NCBI RefSeq assembly: GCF_030812475.1
Contig: NZ_JAUSSR010000004.1
Location: forward strand, 1-64,000
Direction of reading: 5' to 3'
Origin: Pseudomonas lini
GTDB lineage: Bacteria > Pseudomonadota > Gammaproteobacteria > Pseudomonadales > Pseudomonadaceae
Length of the DNA: 64,000 bases
Shown here: piece after piece, positions 15,993 to 23,643 of the stretch
Position numbering within the stretch: position 1 is the first letter of the stretch
Layout of the letters: every line of letters starts with the position of its first letter
Notes under the pieces: model-generated
The model's input: only the letters and a program-made list of their open reading frames with translations
Told to the model about the DNA's origin: nothing
Databases searched by the model: none
Position numbers and translations under genes: made by a program

Positions 15993-17135
15993 ATGGCAAA
16001 CGCCTCCAGCGTCTACAGGAAGGCTCTTGAAGGTCACCAGGCACCGAAAAAGGTGCTGGTGAAAATCGACCGCGTCACAAAGAAATTCGACGAAACCACT
16101 GCGGTGGACGATGTCTCGCTTGAGATCCATCAAGGGGAAATCTTCGCCCTGCTCGGCGGTTCCGGCTCGGGCAAATCGACGCTGCTGCGCATGCTCGCCG
16201 GCTTCGAGCGCCCGACCGAAGGACGGATTCTGCTCGACGGTGTCGACATCACCGACATGCCGCCGTACGAGCGGCCGATCAACATGATGTTCCAGTCCTA
16301 CGCGCTGTTCCCGCACATGACGGTGGCGCAGAACATCGCCTTCGGCTTGAAGCAGGACCGTTTGCCCGCCAGCGAAATCGACGCCCGCGTCGAAGAGATG
16401 CTGCGCCTGGTGCACATGACCCAGTACGCCAAACGTAAACCCCATCAGTTGTCCGGCGGTCAGCGTCAGCGTGTGGCCCTGGCCCGCTCCCTGGCCAAGC
16501 GGCCGAAACTGCTGCTTCTCGACGAACCCATGGGCGCGCTGGATAAAAAGCTGCGCTCGCAAATGCAGCTTGAGCTGGTGGAAATCATCGAGCGGGTTGG
16601 CGTGACCTGCGTGATGGTGACCCACGACCAGGAAGAGGCCATGACCATGGCCCAGCGCATCGCGATCATGCACCTGGGTTGGATCGCACAGATCGGCAGC
16701 CCGGTGGACATCTATGAAGCGCCGGTCAGCCGCATGGTCTGCGAGTTCATCGGCAACGTGAACGCCTTCGACGGCACGGTCGTGGAAGACCTGGAAGGTC
16801 ACGCAATCATCCACAGCCCGGACCTGGAACAGAAGATCTACGTCGGTCACGGCGTCAGCACCTCGGTGCAGGACAAGTCGATCACCTACGCCATCCGCCC
16901 GGAAAAACTGCTGGTCAGCACCACCCGGCCCGAGACCCGCTACAACTGGTCCCAGGGCAAGGTGCATGACATCGCCTACCTCGGCGGCCACTCGGTGTTC
17001 TACGTCGAGCTGCCTGGGGGCAAGGTCGTGCAGTCGTTCATGGCCAACGCCGAACGCCGTGGCGCCCGTCCGACCTGGGACGACAAGGTCTACGTGTGGT
17101 GGGAAGACGACAGCGGCGTGGTGCTGCGCTCATGA
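15993..17135 (+). CDS. potA: polyamine ABC transporter ATP-binding protein
   Basis: A 380-residue ATPase of a spermidine/putrescine importer. Walker A GGSGSGKST, signature LSGGQRQRVALARSL and Walker B LLLLDEPMGALD are intact, and a C-terminal TOBE-like regulatory region follows from about residue 260. The start is the ATG giving MANASSVY with GGGAG 6 nt upstream; the upstream open frame is REP sequence. It is the SpuF/PotG equivalent. Its stop overlaps the next ATG by 4 bases (ATGA), showing coupling to the permease genes. Confidence 0.94.
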   Translation: MANASSVYRKALEGHQAPKKVLVKIDRVTKKFDETTAVDDVSLEIHQGEIFALLGGSGSGKSTLLRMLAGFERPTEGRILLDGVDITDMPPYERPINMMFQSYALFPHMTVAQNIAFGLKQDRLPASEIDARVEEMLRLVHMTQYAKRKPHQLSGGQRQRVALARSLAKRPKLLLLDEPMGALDKKLRSQMQLELVEIIERVGVTCVMVTHDQEEAMTMAQRIAIMHLGWIAQIGSPVDIYEAPVSRMVCEFIGNVNAFDGTVVEDLEGHAIIHSPDLEQKIYVGHGVSTSVQDKSITYAIRPEKLLVSTTRPETRYNWSQGKVHDIAYLGGHSVFYVELPGGKVVQSFMANAERRGARPTWDDKVYVWWEDDSGVVLRS

Positions 17136-18046
17136 ACACACTCAATCAGCAGTTCCTGCGGCTGATGCCGAGTGGTCGTAAGCTCGTCATCGGGATCCCT
17201 TTCCTCTGGCTGTGCCTGTTTTTCCTGTTGCCGTTCTTTCTGGTAATGAAGATCAGCTTCTCGGAAGCGGCGCTGGCCATTCCTCCCTACTCAGAGATCT
17301 ATACCTTCGCCGAGCAGAAATTCGAGCTGCTGCTGAACCTCGGCAACTACTCGCTGCTGACCCAGGATGAGTTGTACATCTCGGCCTACTTCGGCTCGTT
17401 GAAGGTCGCATTTTTCAGCACCCTGATGTGCCTGGTGCTCGGCTTCCCGATGGCCTATGCGATCACCAAAGCCAACAAGGAAACCCAGAACGTCCTGCTA
17501 TTGCTGATCATGATGCCGACCTGGACTGCGATCCTGATCCGGGTCTATGCGTGGATGGGCATCCTCAGCAACAACGGTTTGCTCAACGGCTTCCTGATGT
17601 GGACCGGGCTGACCGACCACCCGATCGAGATCCTCAACACCAATACCGCGGTCTATATAGGCGTTGTTTACGCGTATTTGCCGTTCATGGTGTTGCCGCT
17701 GTACGCCAACCTGGTCAAGCACGATCAAAGCCTGCTGGAAGCCGCCTCGGACCTGGGCTCGAGCAACTTCAACAACTTCTGGAAAATCACCGTGCCGTTG
17801 GCCAGGAACGGCATCATCGCGGGCTCAATGCTGGTGTTCATTCCGGTGGTCGGCGAGTTCGTGATTCCGGAGCTGTTGGGCGGTCCCGAGACCCTGATGA
17901 TAGGTCGTGTGCTGTGGCAGGAGTTCTTCAACAACCGCGACTGGCCGGTGGCGTCTGCGCTGGCGGTGGTGATGCTGTTAATCCTGATCGTGCCGATCCT
18001 GTTGTTCAACCGTAGCCAGGCCAAAGAGATGGAGGGTCGGGGATGA
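17132..18046 (+). CDS. potB: polyamine ABC transporter permease 1
   Basis: A 304-residue inner-membrane permease with about six helices and the cytoplasmic EAA loop EAASDLGSSNFNNFWKITVPL that docks on the ATPase. PotB/PotH (SpuG) family. The ATG overlaps the potA stop, and the stop overlaps the start of the second permease (ATGA at 18043), so the three genes form one coupled unit. Confidence 0.93.
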   Translation: MNTLNQQFLRLMPSGRKLVIGIPFLWLCLFFLLPFFLVMKISFSEAALAIPPYSEIYTFAEQKFELLLNLGNYSLLTQDELYISAYFGSLKVAFFSTLMCLVLGFPMAYAITKANKETQNVLLLLIMMPTWTAILIRVYAWMGILSNNGLLNGFLMWTGLTDHPIEILNTNTAVYIGVVYAYLPFMVLPLYANLVKHDQSLLEAASDLGSSNFNNFWKITVPLARNGIIAGSMLVFIPVVGEFVIPELLGGPETLMIGRVLWQEFFNNRDWPVASALAVVMLLILIVPILLFNRSQAKEMEGRG

Positions 18047-18927
18047 AACGCTTCGGATTTTCAAAGTTGATGCTGATTTTCGGCCTGTCGTTCATCTACT
18101 TGCCGATGTTGATCCTGGTGATCTATTCGTTCAACGCCTCGAAACTGGTAACCGTATGGGGCGGCTGGTCGTTCAAGTGGTACGCAGGCCTGCTCGATAA
18201 CACGCAACTGATGGGCTCGGTGGTGCGCTCGCTGGAAATCGCCTGCTACACCGCGATTGCCGCGGTGGCGCTGGGGACCCTGGCAGCGTTCGTGCTGACC
18301 CGGGTGACGCGCTTCAAGGGCCGCACCTTGTTCGGCGGCCTGGTGACAGCGCCGCTGGTGATGCCGGAAGTGATCACCGGCCTGTCGCTGTTGCTGCTGT
18401 TCGTGGCCATGGCGCAATTGATCGGTTGGCCGATGGAGCGTGGCATCGTCACCATCTGGATCGCCCACACCACGTTTTGTGCCGCTTATGTGGCGGTGGT
18501 AGTCTCCGCCCGCCTTCGCGAGCTGGACCTGTCCATCGAAGAAGCGGCCATGGACCTCGGGGCGAAGCCGTTCAAGGTGTTTTTCCTGATCACCATCCCT
18601 ATGATCGCACCGTCACTGGCGGCCGGCGGCATGATGTCGTTTGCCCTGTCGCTGGATGACCTGGTGCTGGCGAGTTTCGTCTCGGGCCCGGGTTCGACGA
18701 CCCTGCCGATGGAAGTGTTCTCGGCGGTGCGCCTGGGGGTCAAACCCGAGATCAACGCCGTGGCCAGCCTGATTTTGCTGGCGGTATCGATCGTGACCTT
18801 CATGGTCTGGTATTTCAGCCGCCGTGCTGAAGCTAGCCGCAAGCGGGCGATTCAGGAAGCGATGGACCAGACCGCCAGCGAATCCTGGCAGCAGCCGAAA
18901 AAGCAAATGCTGGAAGCGACGGCCTAG
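18043..18927 (+). CDS. potC: polyamine ABC transporter permease 2
   Basis: A 294-residue permease, PotC/PotI (SpuH) family. Several membrane helices are visible with the EAA loop EAAMDLGAKPFKVFFLITIPM, and an Ala/Glu/Lys-rich cytoplasmic tail follows. It pairs with the preceding permease to form the membrane channel of the importer. It is followed by a 308-bp gap filled by a tandem REPIN before the binding-protein gene. Confidence 0.93.
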   Translation: MKRFGFSKLMLIFGLSFIYLPMLILVIYSFNASKLVTVWGGWSFKWYAGLLDNTQLMGSVVRSLEIACYTAIAAVALGTLAAFVLTRVTRFKGRTLFGGLVTAPLVMPEVITGLSLLLLFVAMAQLIGWPMERGIVTIWIAHTTFCAAYVAVVVSARLRELDLSIEEAAMDLGAKPFKVFFLITIPMIAPSLAAGGMMSFALSLDDLVLASFVSGPGSTTLPMEVFSAVRLGVKPEINAVASLILLAVSIVTFMVWYFSRRAEASRKRAIQEAMDQTASESWQQPKKQMLEATA

Positions 18928-18942
18928 TGCCGCCCGCCTTCA

Positions 18943-19189
18943 CCTGTAGGAGCGAGCCTGCTCGCGATGGACTCCAGGGCGCCGCGTACTTCCAGGTAGC
19001 CCGCGTTATCGTTAACGTCCATCGCGAGCAAGCTCGCTCCTACAGGGGGGGCCGCGTACTTCCAGGCAGCCCGCGTCATCGTTAACGTCCATCGCGAGCA
19101 AGCTCGCTCCTACAGGGGGCCGCGTACTTCCAGGCAGCCCGCGTCATCGTTAACGTCCATCGCCGGCAAGCCGGTCTCGCTCCCACAGT
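18943..19189. repeat. expanded tandem REPIN (four REP ends)
   Basis: A REP end at 18943 is followed by three copies of a spacer-plus-REP unit of about 67 bp (GCCGCGTACTTCCAGG..., GTTAACGTCCATCGC), the last ending in a different REP variant (CCGGCAAGCCGGTCTCGCTCCCACAG). The copies are nearly identical. This fills the gap between potC and the binding-protein gene and leaves room for only a short promoter or leader. Confidence 0.87.
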
Positions 19190-19235
19190 AGGGCGGGTGT
19201 GATTTTTGAATAAAAGAGAAATGGAGTTTGTACCG

Positions 19236-20333
19236 ATGAAAATGTTTGGCAGGACTCTGCTGACACTGTCCTTATTGGGCGCAATGGCTACCGGCGTCCA
19301 GGCCAATGACAAGGTACTGCGCGTCTACAACTGGTCGGATTACATCGCCCCGGACACCGTCAAGAAGTTCGAAGACGAGACCGGCATCCGCGTGACCTAC
19401 GATGTGTTCGATAGCAACGAAACCCTGGAAGCACGGTTGTTGGCGGGCAAATCCGGCTACGACATCGTCGTGCCGTCCAACAGTTTCCTGGCCAAGCAGA
19501 TCAAGGCCGGGGTCTATCAGGAACTGGACAAATCGAAGCTGCCGAACTGGAAAAACCTCAACCCGGTCCTGCTGAAGAACGCGTCGGCCAGCGACCCGGA
19601 TAACGGGCATGCCTTCCCGTACATGTGGGGGTCGATCGGTATTGGCTTCAACCCGGACAAGGTCAGACAAGTACTGGGGGCCAACGCACCGACCAACTCC
19701 TGGGATTTGCTGTTCAAACCGGAAAACGCGGAAAAACTGAAGGCGTGCGGCATCAGCTTCCTCGATTCGCCGACCGAGATGCTCCCGGCTGCCCTGCACT
19801 ACCTGGGTTACCCGGTCAATTCCCGGGACAAGGGGCAGATCGCCGAAGCTGAAGCGCTGTTCATGAAGATCCGGCCATCGGTGGCTTACTTCCATTCGTC
19901 GAAGTACATCTCGGACCTGGCCAACGGCAACATCTGCGTTGCCGTCGGTTACTCCGGCGACGTGCTGCAAGCCAAGGCTCGCGCGCAGGAAGCCGGCGAT
20001 ACCGTGAAGATCGACTACGGCATTCCGAAGGAAGGCGCCGGCAGTTTCTACGACATGGTCGCCATCCCGCGGGATGCGGCGAACGTGGAAAACGCCTACC
20101 TGTTCATGAACTTTCTGATGCGCCCGGACATCATCGCCGAGATCACCAACAACATCGGCTACAGCAATGCCAACGCGGCGGCCACGCCCTTGGTGGATGA
20201 GGCGATCCGCAATGATCCGGGGTCGTATCCGTCGCAGGCGGTGATGGCGACCTTGTATGCGATTCCGGATATGCCGATTGGCGTGCAGCGGGTGATGACC
20301 CGGGGGTGGACGCGGGTGAAGCTCGGTCAGTAG
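19236..20333 (+). CDS. potF: putrescine/spermidine-binding periplasmic protein
   Basis: A 365-residue substrate-binding protein of the polyamine importer. An N-terminal signal peptide ([20 protein letters not shown], cleavage after VQA) leads into [20 protein letters not shown], the hallmark start of PotD/PotF/SpuD proteins. I chose the ATG giving MKMFGR, with GGAG 9 nt upstream. It is separated from the permease genes by the tandem REPIN, which would let the binding protein be expressed at a level different from the membrane components. PotF-type (putrescine) versus PotD-type (spermidine) specificity cannot be decided by eye. Confidence 0.92.
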   Translation: MKMFGRTLLTLSLLGAMATGVQANDKVLRVYNWSDYIAPDTVKKFEDETGIRVTYDVFDSNETLEARLLAGKSGYDIVVPSNSFLAKQIKAGVYQELDKSKLPNWKNLNPVLLKNASASDPDNGHAFPYMWGSIGIGFNPDKVRQVLGANAPTNSWDLLFKPENAEKLKACGISFLDSPTEMLPAALHYLGYPVNSRDKGQIAEAEALFMKIRPSVAYFHSSKYISDLANGNICVAVGYSGDVLQAKARAQEAGDTVKIDYGIPKEGAGSFYDMVAIPRDAANVENAYLFMNFLMRPDIIAEITNNIGYSNANAAATPLVDEAIRNDPGSYPSQAVMATLYAIPDMPIGVQRVMTRGWTRVKLGQ

Positions 20334-20365
20334 TTCACTTGAGTTTATCTTTGAACCTGCAATTG

Positions 20366-20544
20366 CCTTCGCCGGCAAGCCGGTCTCGCTCCCACAGGGG
20401 TCCGTGGTGGAACCCGGATTTGTTAACGGCGCCGACACTTGTAGGAGCGAGCCTGCTCGCGATGGACTCAAGGACGCCGCATTAATTCAGGCAGCCCACG
20501 TCATCGTTAACGTCCTTCGCGAGCAGGCTCGCTCCTACAGGGGT
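20366..20544. repeat. REP singlet plus REPIN after potF
   Basis: A single REP variant (20366-20399, ending GGTCTCGCTCCCACAGG) and, after 40 bp, a complete REPIN (20441-20544) of the GCGAGC family whose spacer carries CATCGTTAACGTCC, similar to the spacers at 18943-19189. Together with the terminator at 20666-20689 this fills the 363-bp gap between the convergent genes potF and thpR. Confidence 0.85.
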
Positions 20545-20665
20545 GGGCCAGACATAAAAAAAATTTTGCGTTGTTCAACGTTTTCGGTTCACGCAGCGCC
20601 TTACCACCGCTGCCCTCCTCCCTGACGAACGGCCTCACCTGGCTTCCTCGGTTCAGGTGAAGTTT

Positions 20666-20689
20666 GGCGCCCTCGGGCGCCTTTTTTTT
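20666..20689 (+). terminator. strong intrinsic terminator, rightward
   Basis: GGCGCCC-TC-GGGCGCC stem followed by eight T residues. A second stem (CACCTG at 20636-20641, CAGGTG at 20654-20659) precedes it. The T tract is on the plus strand only, so it ends rightward transcription, either from potF 330 bp upstream or from a short transcript starting in the gap. It lies 8 bp from the thpR stop, which is on the opposite strand. Confidence 0.8.
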
Positions 20690-20696
20690 GTTATGG

Positions 20697-21236
20697 CTAC
20701 GACGGAACCAGCGGCCATTGCGCCAACGCCCGATAACGCCCTTTATGGGATTCGAACAAGGTGAAATATTCCGCCCGCAAAAAGAACTCGGGGGAAGTAC
20801 CGGATTCAGGTACCGGCATTCGATAGTCGCGCATCAACGTGAGGTGCGGGCGAAACTCCTTCGGCGCATCTTCCATCCTGAACGGCAACATCGCCTGCTC
20901 CAGCGCATACACCAGACGCAACAACTCCGGCGGTGCCTGCTCCGGCGCCAGCACCAGCACCCCTGCCCTGCGCCAGACATCCAGGCGATCCAGCACCACC
21001 CGCAAAGGCACGCCCGGTTTTCGGACCTTCGCGGCGGCCGTACAGATTTCGGCAATCCGCGCCACGCCGACCGCGCCCAGAAACAATAGCGTCAGGTGAA
21101 AGTTTTCCGCCGGCACCGGGCGGCCGCTCCTGAGCTGCAGGTCCCCGCGCCATTGGGCAATCGCCTTGCGCTGGGCAGGCGCACAGTCCAGGGCAAAAAA
21201 CAGTCGTTTCAACGGCTCGTGGGATTCGTCGCTCAT
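20697..21236 (-). CDS. thpR: RNA 2',3'-cyclic phosphodiesterase (2H family)
   Basis: A 179-residue 2H phosphoesterase, formerly called 2'-5' RNA ligase, which hydrolyses 2',3'-cyclic phosphates on RNA. Both HxTx motifs are visible: HLTL near residue 47 and HLTL near residue 131. The start LKRLFFALDCAPAQR and spacing fit the family. I chose the ATG giving MSDESHEP, with AGGAGG 8 nt upstream; the alternative GTG overlaps that ribosome binding site. Confidence 0.9.
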   Translation of the reverse strand: MSDESHEPLKRLFFALDCAPAQRKAIAQWRGDLQLRSGRPVPAENFHLTLLFLGAVGVARIAEICTAAAKVRKPGVPLRVVLDRLDVWRRAGVLVLAPEQAPPELLRLVYALEQAMLPFRMEDAPKEFRPHLTLMRDYRMPVPESGTSPEFFLRAEYFTLFESHKGRYRALAQWPLVPS

Positions 21237-21296
21237 TCGTGGCACCTCCTGACATCCAAGTTATAGTTCATCCAACCGATTCAACTGGAGGGGGCC

Positions 21297-21491
21297 ATGA
21301 GAGAAATCATCAGCAGGGAGCCATGGTGGGCCGTGCCACCGAAACCCGGACAGGATGAGACCGAGCTGGAATGGGGTTGGCTGGTTCATTACAACGAAGG
21401 TGAGCCGCGCTTCGAGTTCGTCAGGGAGCGGCCGTCGGACAGCGAGATCCGTCAACGCAAGAGTTGCAGGATCACCCCGACGCCTGAGTGA
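21297..21491 (+). CDS. small conserved-type hypothetical protein
   Basis: A 64-residue protein (start MREIISREPWWAVPP) with strong ribosome-binding sequence GGAGGGGG just before the ATG. It is rich in Trp, Glu and Arg with no membrane helix or signal peptide, so probably cytoplasmic. It is divergent from thpR. I do not recognise a family and assign no function. Confidence 0.75.
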   Translation: MREIISREPWWAVPPKPGQDETELEWGWLVHYNEGEPRFEFVRERPSDSEIRQRKSCRITPTPE

Positions 21492-21504
21492 TCCTGGCGT
21501 GGGT

Positions 21505-21858
21505 TCAAGCCTTCACGAGCATGTCAAAACCGCCGAAGATCATGCGCTGGCCATCGAACGGCATCGGATTGACGTCGGGTCGCAGCCGCGGATCGGCCAT
21601 GAGCTTTTCCATGCCCTTGTCCCGGGTGGCCTTGTCGGGCCAGACAATCCAGGAAAACACCACGGTTTCGTCGTCCTTGAGCTTCACCGCCATGGGAAAC
21701 GACGTCACCTTGCCGTCAGGCACATCGTCGCCCCAGCATTCGGCAAGGCTGAGCGCCCCGTTCTCGATGAACACGGCGGCGGCGGATTCGGCGTGTTTCT
21801 TGAATTGCTCACGGTTGGCGGTGGGTACCGCAATGACAAAGCCATCTATGTAGGACAT
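21505..21858 (-). CDS. DUF1428 (YbaA-like) protein
   Basis: A 117-residue cytoplasmic protein with the typical DUF1428 start MSYIDGFVIAVPTANREQFKKHA and the internal stretches ECWGDDVPDGKVTSFPMAV and DPRLRPDVNPMPFDGQRMIFGGF. The fold is a dimeric alpha/beta barrel; E. coli YbaA is the named relative and has no established function. AAGGAGAACG lies just before the ATG. It is convergent with the small gene at 21297 and 16 bp upstream of the end of the lipoprotein gene on the other side. Confidence 0.9.
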   Translation of the reverse strand: MSYIDGFVIAVPTANREQFKKHAESAAAVFIENGALSLAECWGDDVPDGKVTSFPMAVKLKDDETVVFSWIVWPDKATRDKGMEKLMADPRLRPDVNPMPFDGQRMIFGGFDMLVKA

Positions 21859-21874
21859 GGTCGTTCTCCTTGGG

Positions 21875-22942
21875 TCATGGGGCCATCTGCTGGTTAGTCG
21901 ACTGGGTCGCGGTCCAATCGACCGCTCCGCTGCCCGAACTGACCGACGGTACTTCGGCGCTGCTCGCCAGGTTGCCTTCGATCTGCGCCGCCATGTACAG
22001 CGTTCCCGCCATCACGCCTGTCGTCGGGTTTTGCACCAGCTTCACCCAAGCCTTGTCGAACGTATTGCCCAGGCTGCTGCGGATCAGCGCTTCGCTGTCC
22101 GGCCGGTCGTTGGCCTGAATGATCGCCCGTACGCCCGCCACGCCCACGGAAATCAACGCCCCGGCCAGTTTTCCCGCCGCCGCGGCCACGGCACTGGCGG
22201 CCCCGCGCGGGGCCATTTCGGCTTCGATCCTTTTGCTCGCACGCCTGGCCACCGGCGCCATGGCAGTCTCGGTATTATCCACCCCCTTGTCGCCGCCCGC
22301 CTTGTGGATCTTGTCAATCAGCGCCGCATACGCCGGCAAGGTATTCAGCGGCTGGGTATGCACCACCTGGTAAAGCGAGGCGTTCCGTGCCGGGGGCGGT
22401 CCCAGGGCGATGGCCGGAATCTTCTGAATACGGCCATTGAGCTGGGCCATCGGCACCCCGTAACGCTGGGAGATGCGCTGCAATTCTTCCTGGAGTATGT
22501 CCACGTAAAACGCCATAGACAGATTGAGAATCTGGTCGGGATCGATCTCCACCGCGACCGGCGCCAGCACGCGCTGCTGGTATTGCTCCAGCAGATAAGC
22601 GGCCAGGCGCTTGGCCGAGGCATCCTGCTCGCCCTGGGCGCTGAGGCTGTACCAGCTAACCTTCATCGATAGCCATTCCTGGGTCCAGTAACTGCTGAAC
22701 CAGGGGATGAAGTTCTCTTCGGTCAATTGATAGACCCGGGTTCGCCAGTAATCCATGGCACCGCGCGAGTAGATTTTCGCCTGCTCGGTGGCCGATTGCG
22801 ACGCCGCAACGATCTCCCTATCCACCTGCTGCCAAGTGCTCTGGGATACCACGACCGGCGGGGCTGGCACCGGGGCACGCGCAGGCGTGACGCACCCCGC
22901 CAACACCACCAGCACGGCGACGATCAGCCAACGCAGGTTCAC
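21875..22942 (-). CDS. predicted lipoprotein of unknown function
   Basis: A 355-residue protein with a lipoprotein signal (MNLRWLIVAVLVVLAGC; lipobox LAGC, Cys17) followed by a Pro/Ala-rich linker. The next 180 residues are rich in aromatic and amphipathic helices (WRTRVYQLTEENFIPWFSSYW). The segment around 240-275 is an Ala/Gly-rich hydrophobic stretch (GAASAVAAAAGKLAGALISV) that may insert in a membrane. No family recognised. It lies 16 bp before the DUF1428 gene on the same strand, hence probably cotranscribed with it. Confidence 0.8.
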   Translation of the reverse strand: MNLRWLIVAVLVVLAGCVTPARAPVPAPPVVVSQSTWQQVDREIVAASQSATEQAKIYSRGAMDYWRTRVYQLTEENFIPWFSSYWTQEWLSMKVSWYSLSAQGEQDASAKRLAAYLLEQYQQRVLAPVAVEIDPDQILNLSMAFYVDILQEELQRISQRYGVPMAQLNGRIQKIPAIALGPPPARNASLYQVVHTQPLNTLPAYAALIDKIHKAGGDKGVDNTETAMAPVARRASKRIEAEMAPRGAASAVAAAAGKLAGALISVGVAGVRAIIQANDRPDSEALIRSSLGNTFDKAWVKLVQNPTTGVMAGTLYMAAQIEGNLASSAEVPSVSSGSGAVDWTATQSTNQQMAP

Positions 22943-23060
22943 GATCGCGGTGTCCTACAGACTTCCCCCGAACAGGATATCCGGGGTTTTGAAGGCTTCT
23001 GATTTGAGTATAGGTGGCGGTGGTTGGCCATTCGTCTGGATGTTGTGTCGGGGCGTGGGG

Positions 23061-23164
23061 CCTCTTCGCGAGCAGGCTCGCTCCCACAGTGGATTTGTGG
23101 TGTGACACTGTTTCGTGAACGACACACCCCCTGTTGGAGCGAGCCTGCTCGCGAAGAGGCCCCC
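23061..23164. repeat. REPIN with extended arms
   Basis: Inverted REP pair GGGCCTCTTCGCGAGCAGGCTCGCTCCCACAG and its complement with a spacer of about 40 bp. It lies in the 354-bp gap between the lipoprotein gene and the 30-residue peptide gene. Outside the REPIN, 23165-23290 is an ordinary upstream region with no further ORF. Confidence 0.87.
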
Positions 23165-23296
23165 AAGAACACCACAAAACATCCGACCATCACTCACATC
23201 GATATCCACCATCGCCACGAATGCCTTCCGCTAAAAACCCGTCAGCGTAGGATCAATCTCAACCCATCACCAAACCCCGAACCGGAGGGGCACATC

Positions 23297-23389
23297 ATGA
23301 TCATCCATCTCCTGACCTGCCTGGCCCTGACCGCCGTCACCCTGAGCATTTTTTCCTGGTACGTCCTGTCCGAGGAGCGCACGTCATGA
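23297..23389 (+). CDS. 30-residue single-helix membrane peptide
   Basis: An ATG preceded by GGAGGGG (7 nt spacing) opens a 30-codon frame whose product has one strongly hydrophobic helix (IIHLLTCLALTAVTLSIFSWYVL) and a charged tail (SEERTS). The stop codon overlaps the ATG of the next gene as ATGA, so the two are translationally coupled. It is too short for standard gene calling but has all signs of a real small gene. The function may be a membrane anchor or regulator acting with the next product; that is inference. Confidence 0.6.
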   Translation: MIIHLLTCLALTAVTLSIFSWYVLSEERTS

Positions 23390-23643
23390 TCCACTCCGTC
23401 ACCCTGGCCGTGAGCTTCCCGGTCTTCGGCAACAACTATTACGCCCAACAGGTCGTCTCGCGCAAAGAGCTGTCCCTGGTGTTCGACCAAGACTTCGAGG
23501 CCTTGCTGATGCCGGCCGCCACCCATCACTTCAACAACGAGGTGGTCGGGCTCAACGATCAGTTCCGCTTCCTGAATGACGTGCTGGTCGAGCATCTGCT
23601 GGACGCCGAACTGACTCGGCATTCGGCCGCCAAGCGCTACTAA
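23386..23643 (+). CDS. small hypothetical protein coupled to the membrane peptide
   Basis: An 85-residue soluble protein (start MIHSVTLAVSFPVFGNNYYAQ) without membrane helix, mildly acidic, containing a histidine pair THHFNN. Its ATG overlaps the stop of the 30-residue peptide gene. Its TAA overlaps the stop codon of the convergent glycosyltransferase-glucosidase gene by four bases (23640-23643). No family recognised. Confidence 0.72.
   Translation: MIHSVTLAVSFPVFGNNYYAQQVVSRKELSLVFDQDFEALLMPAATHHFNNEVVGLNDQFRFLNDVLVEHLLDAELTRHSAAKRY

Noticed and set aside
18943..19189. regular repeat array that could suggest CRISPR
   Set aside because: The units are palindromic REP sequences with spacers that are themselves repeated; CRISPR spacers should be unique and cas genes are absent.
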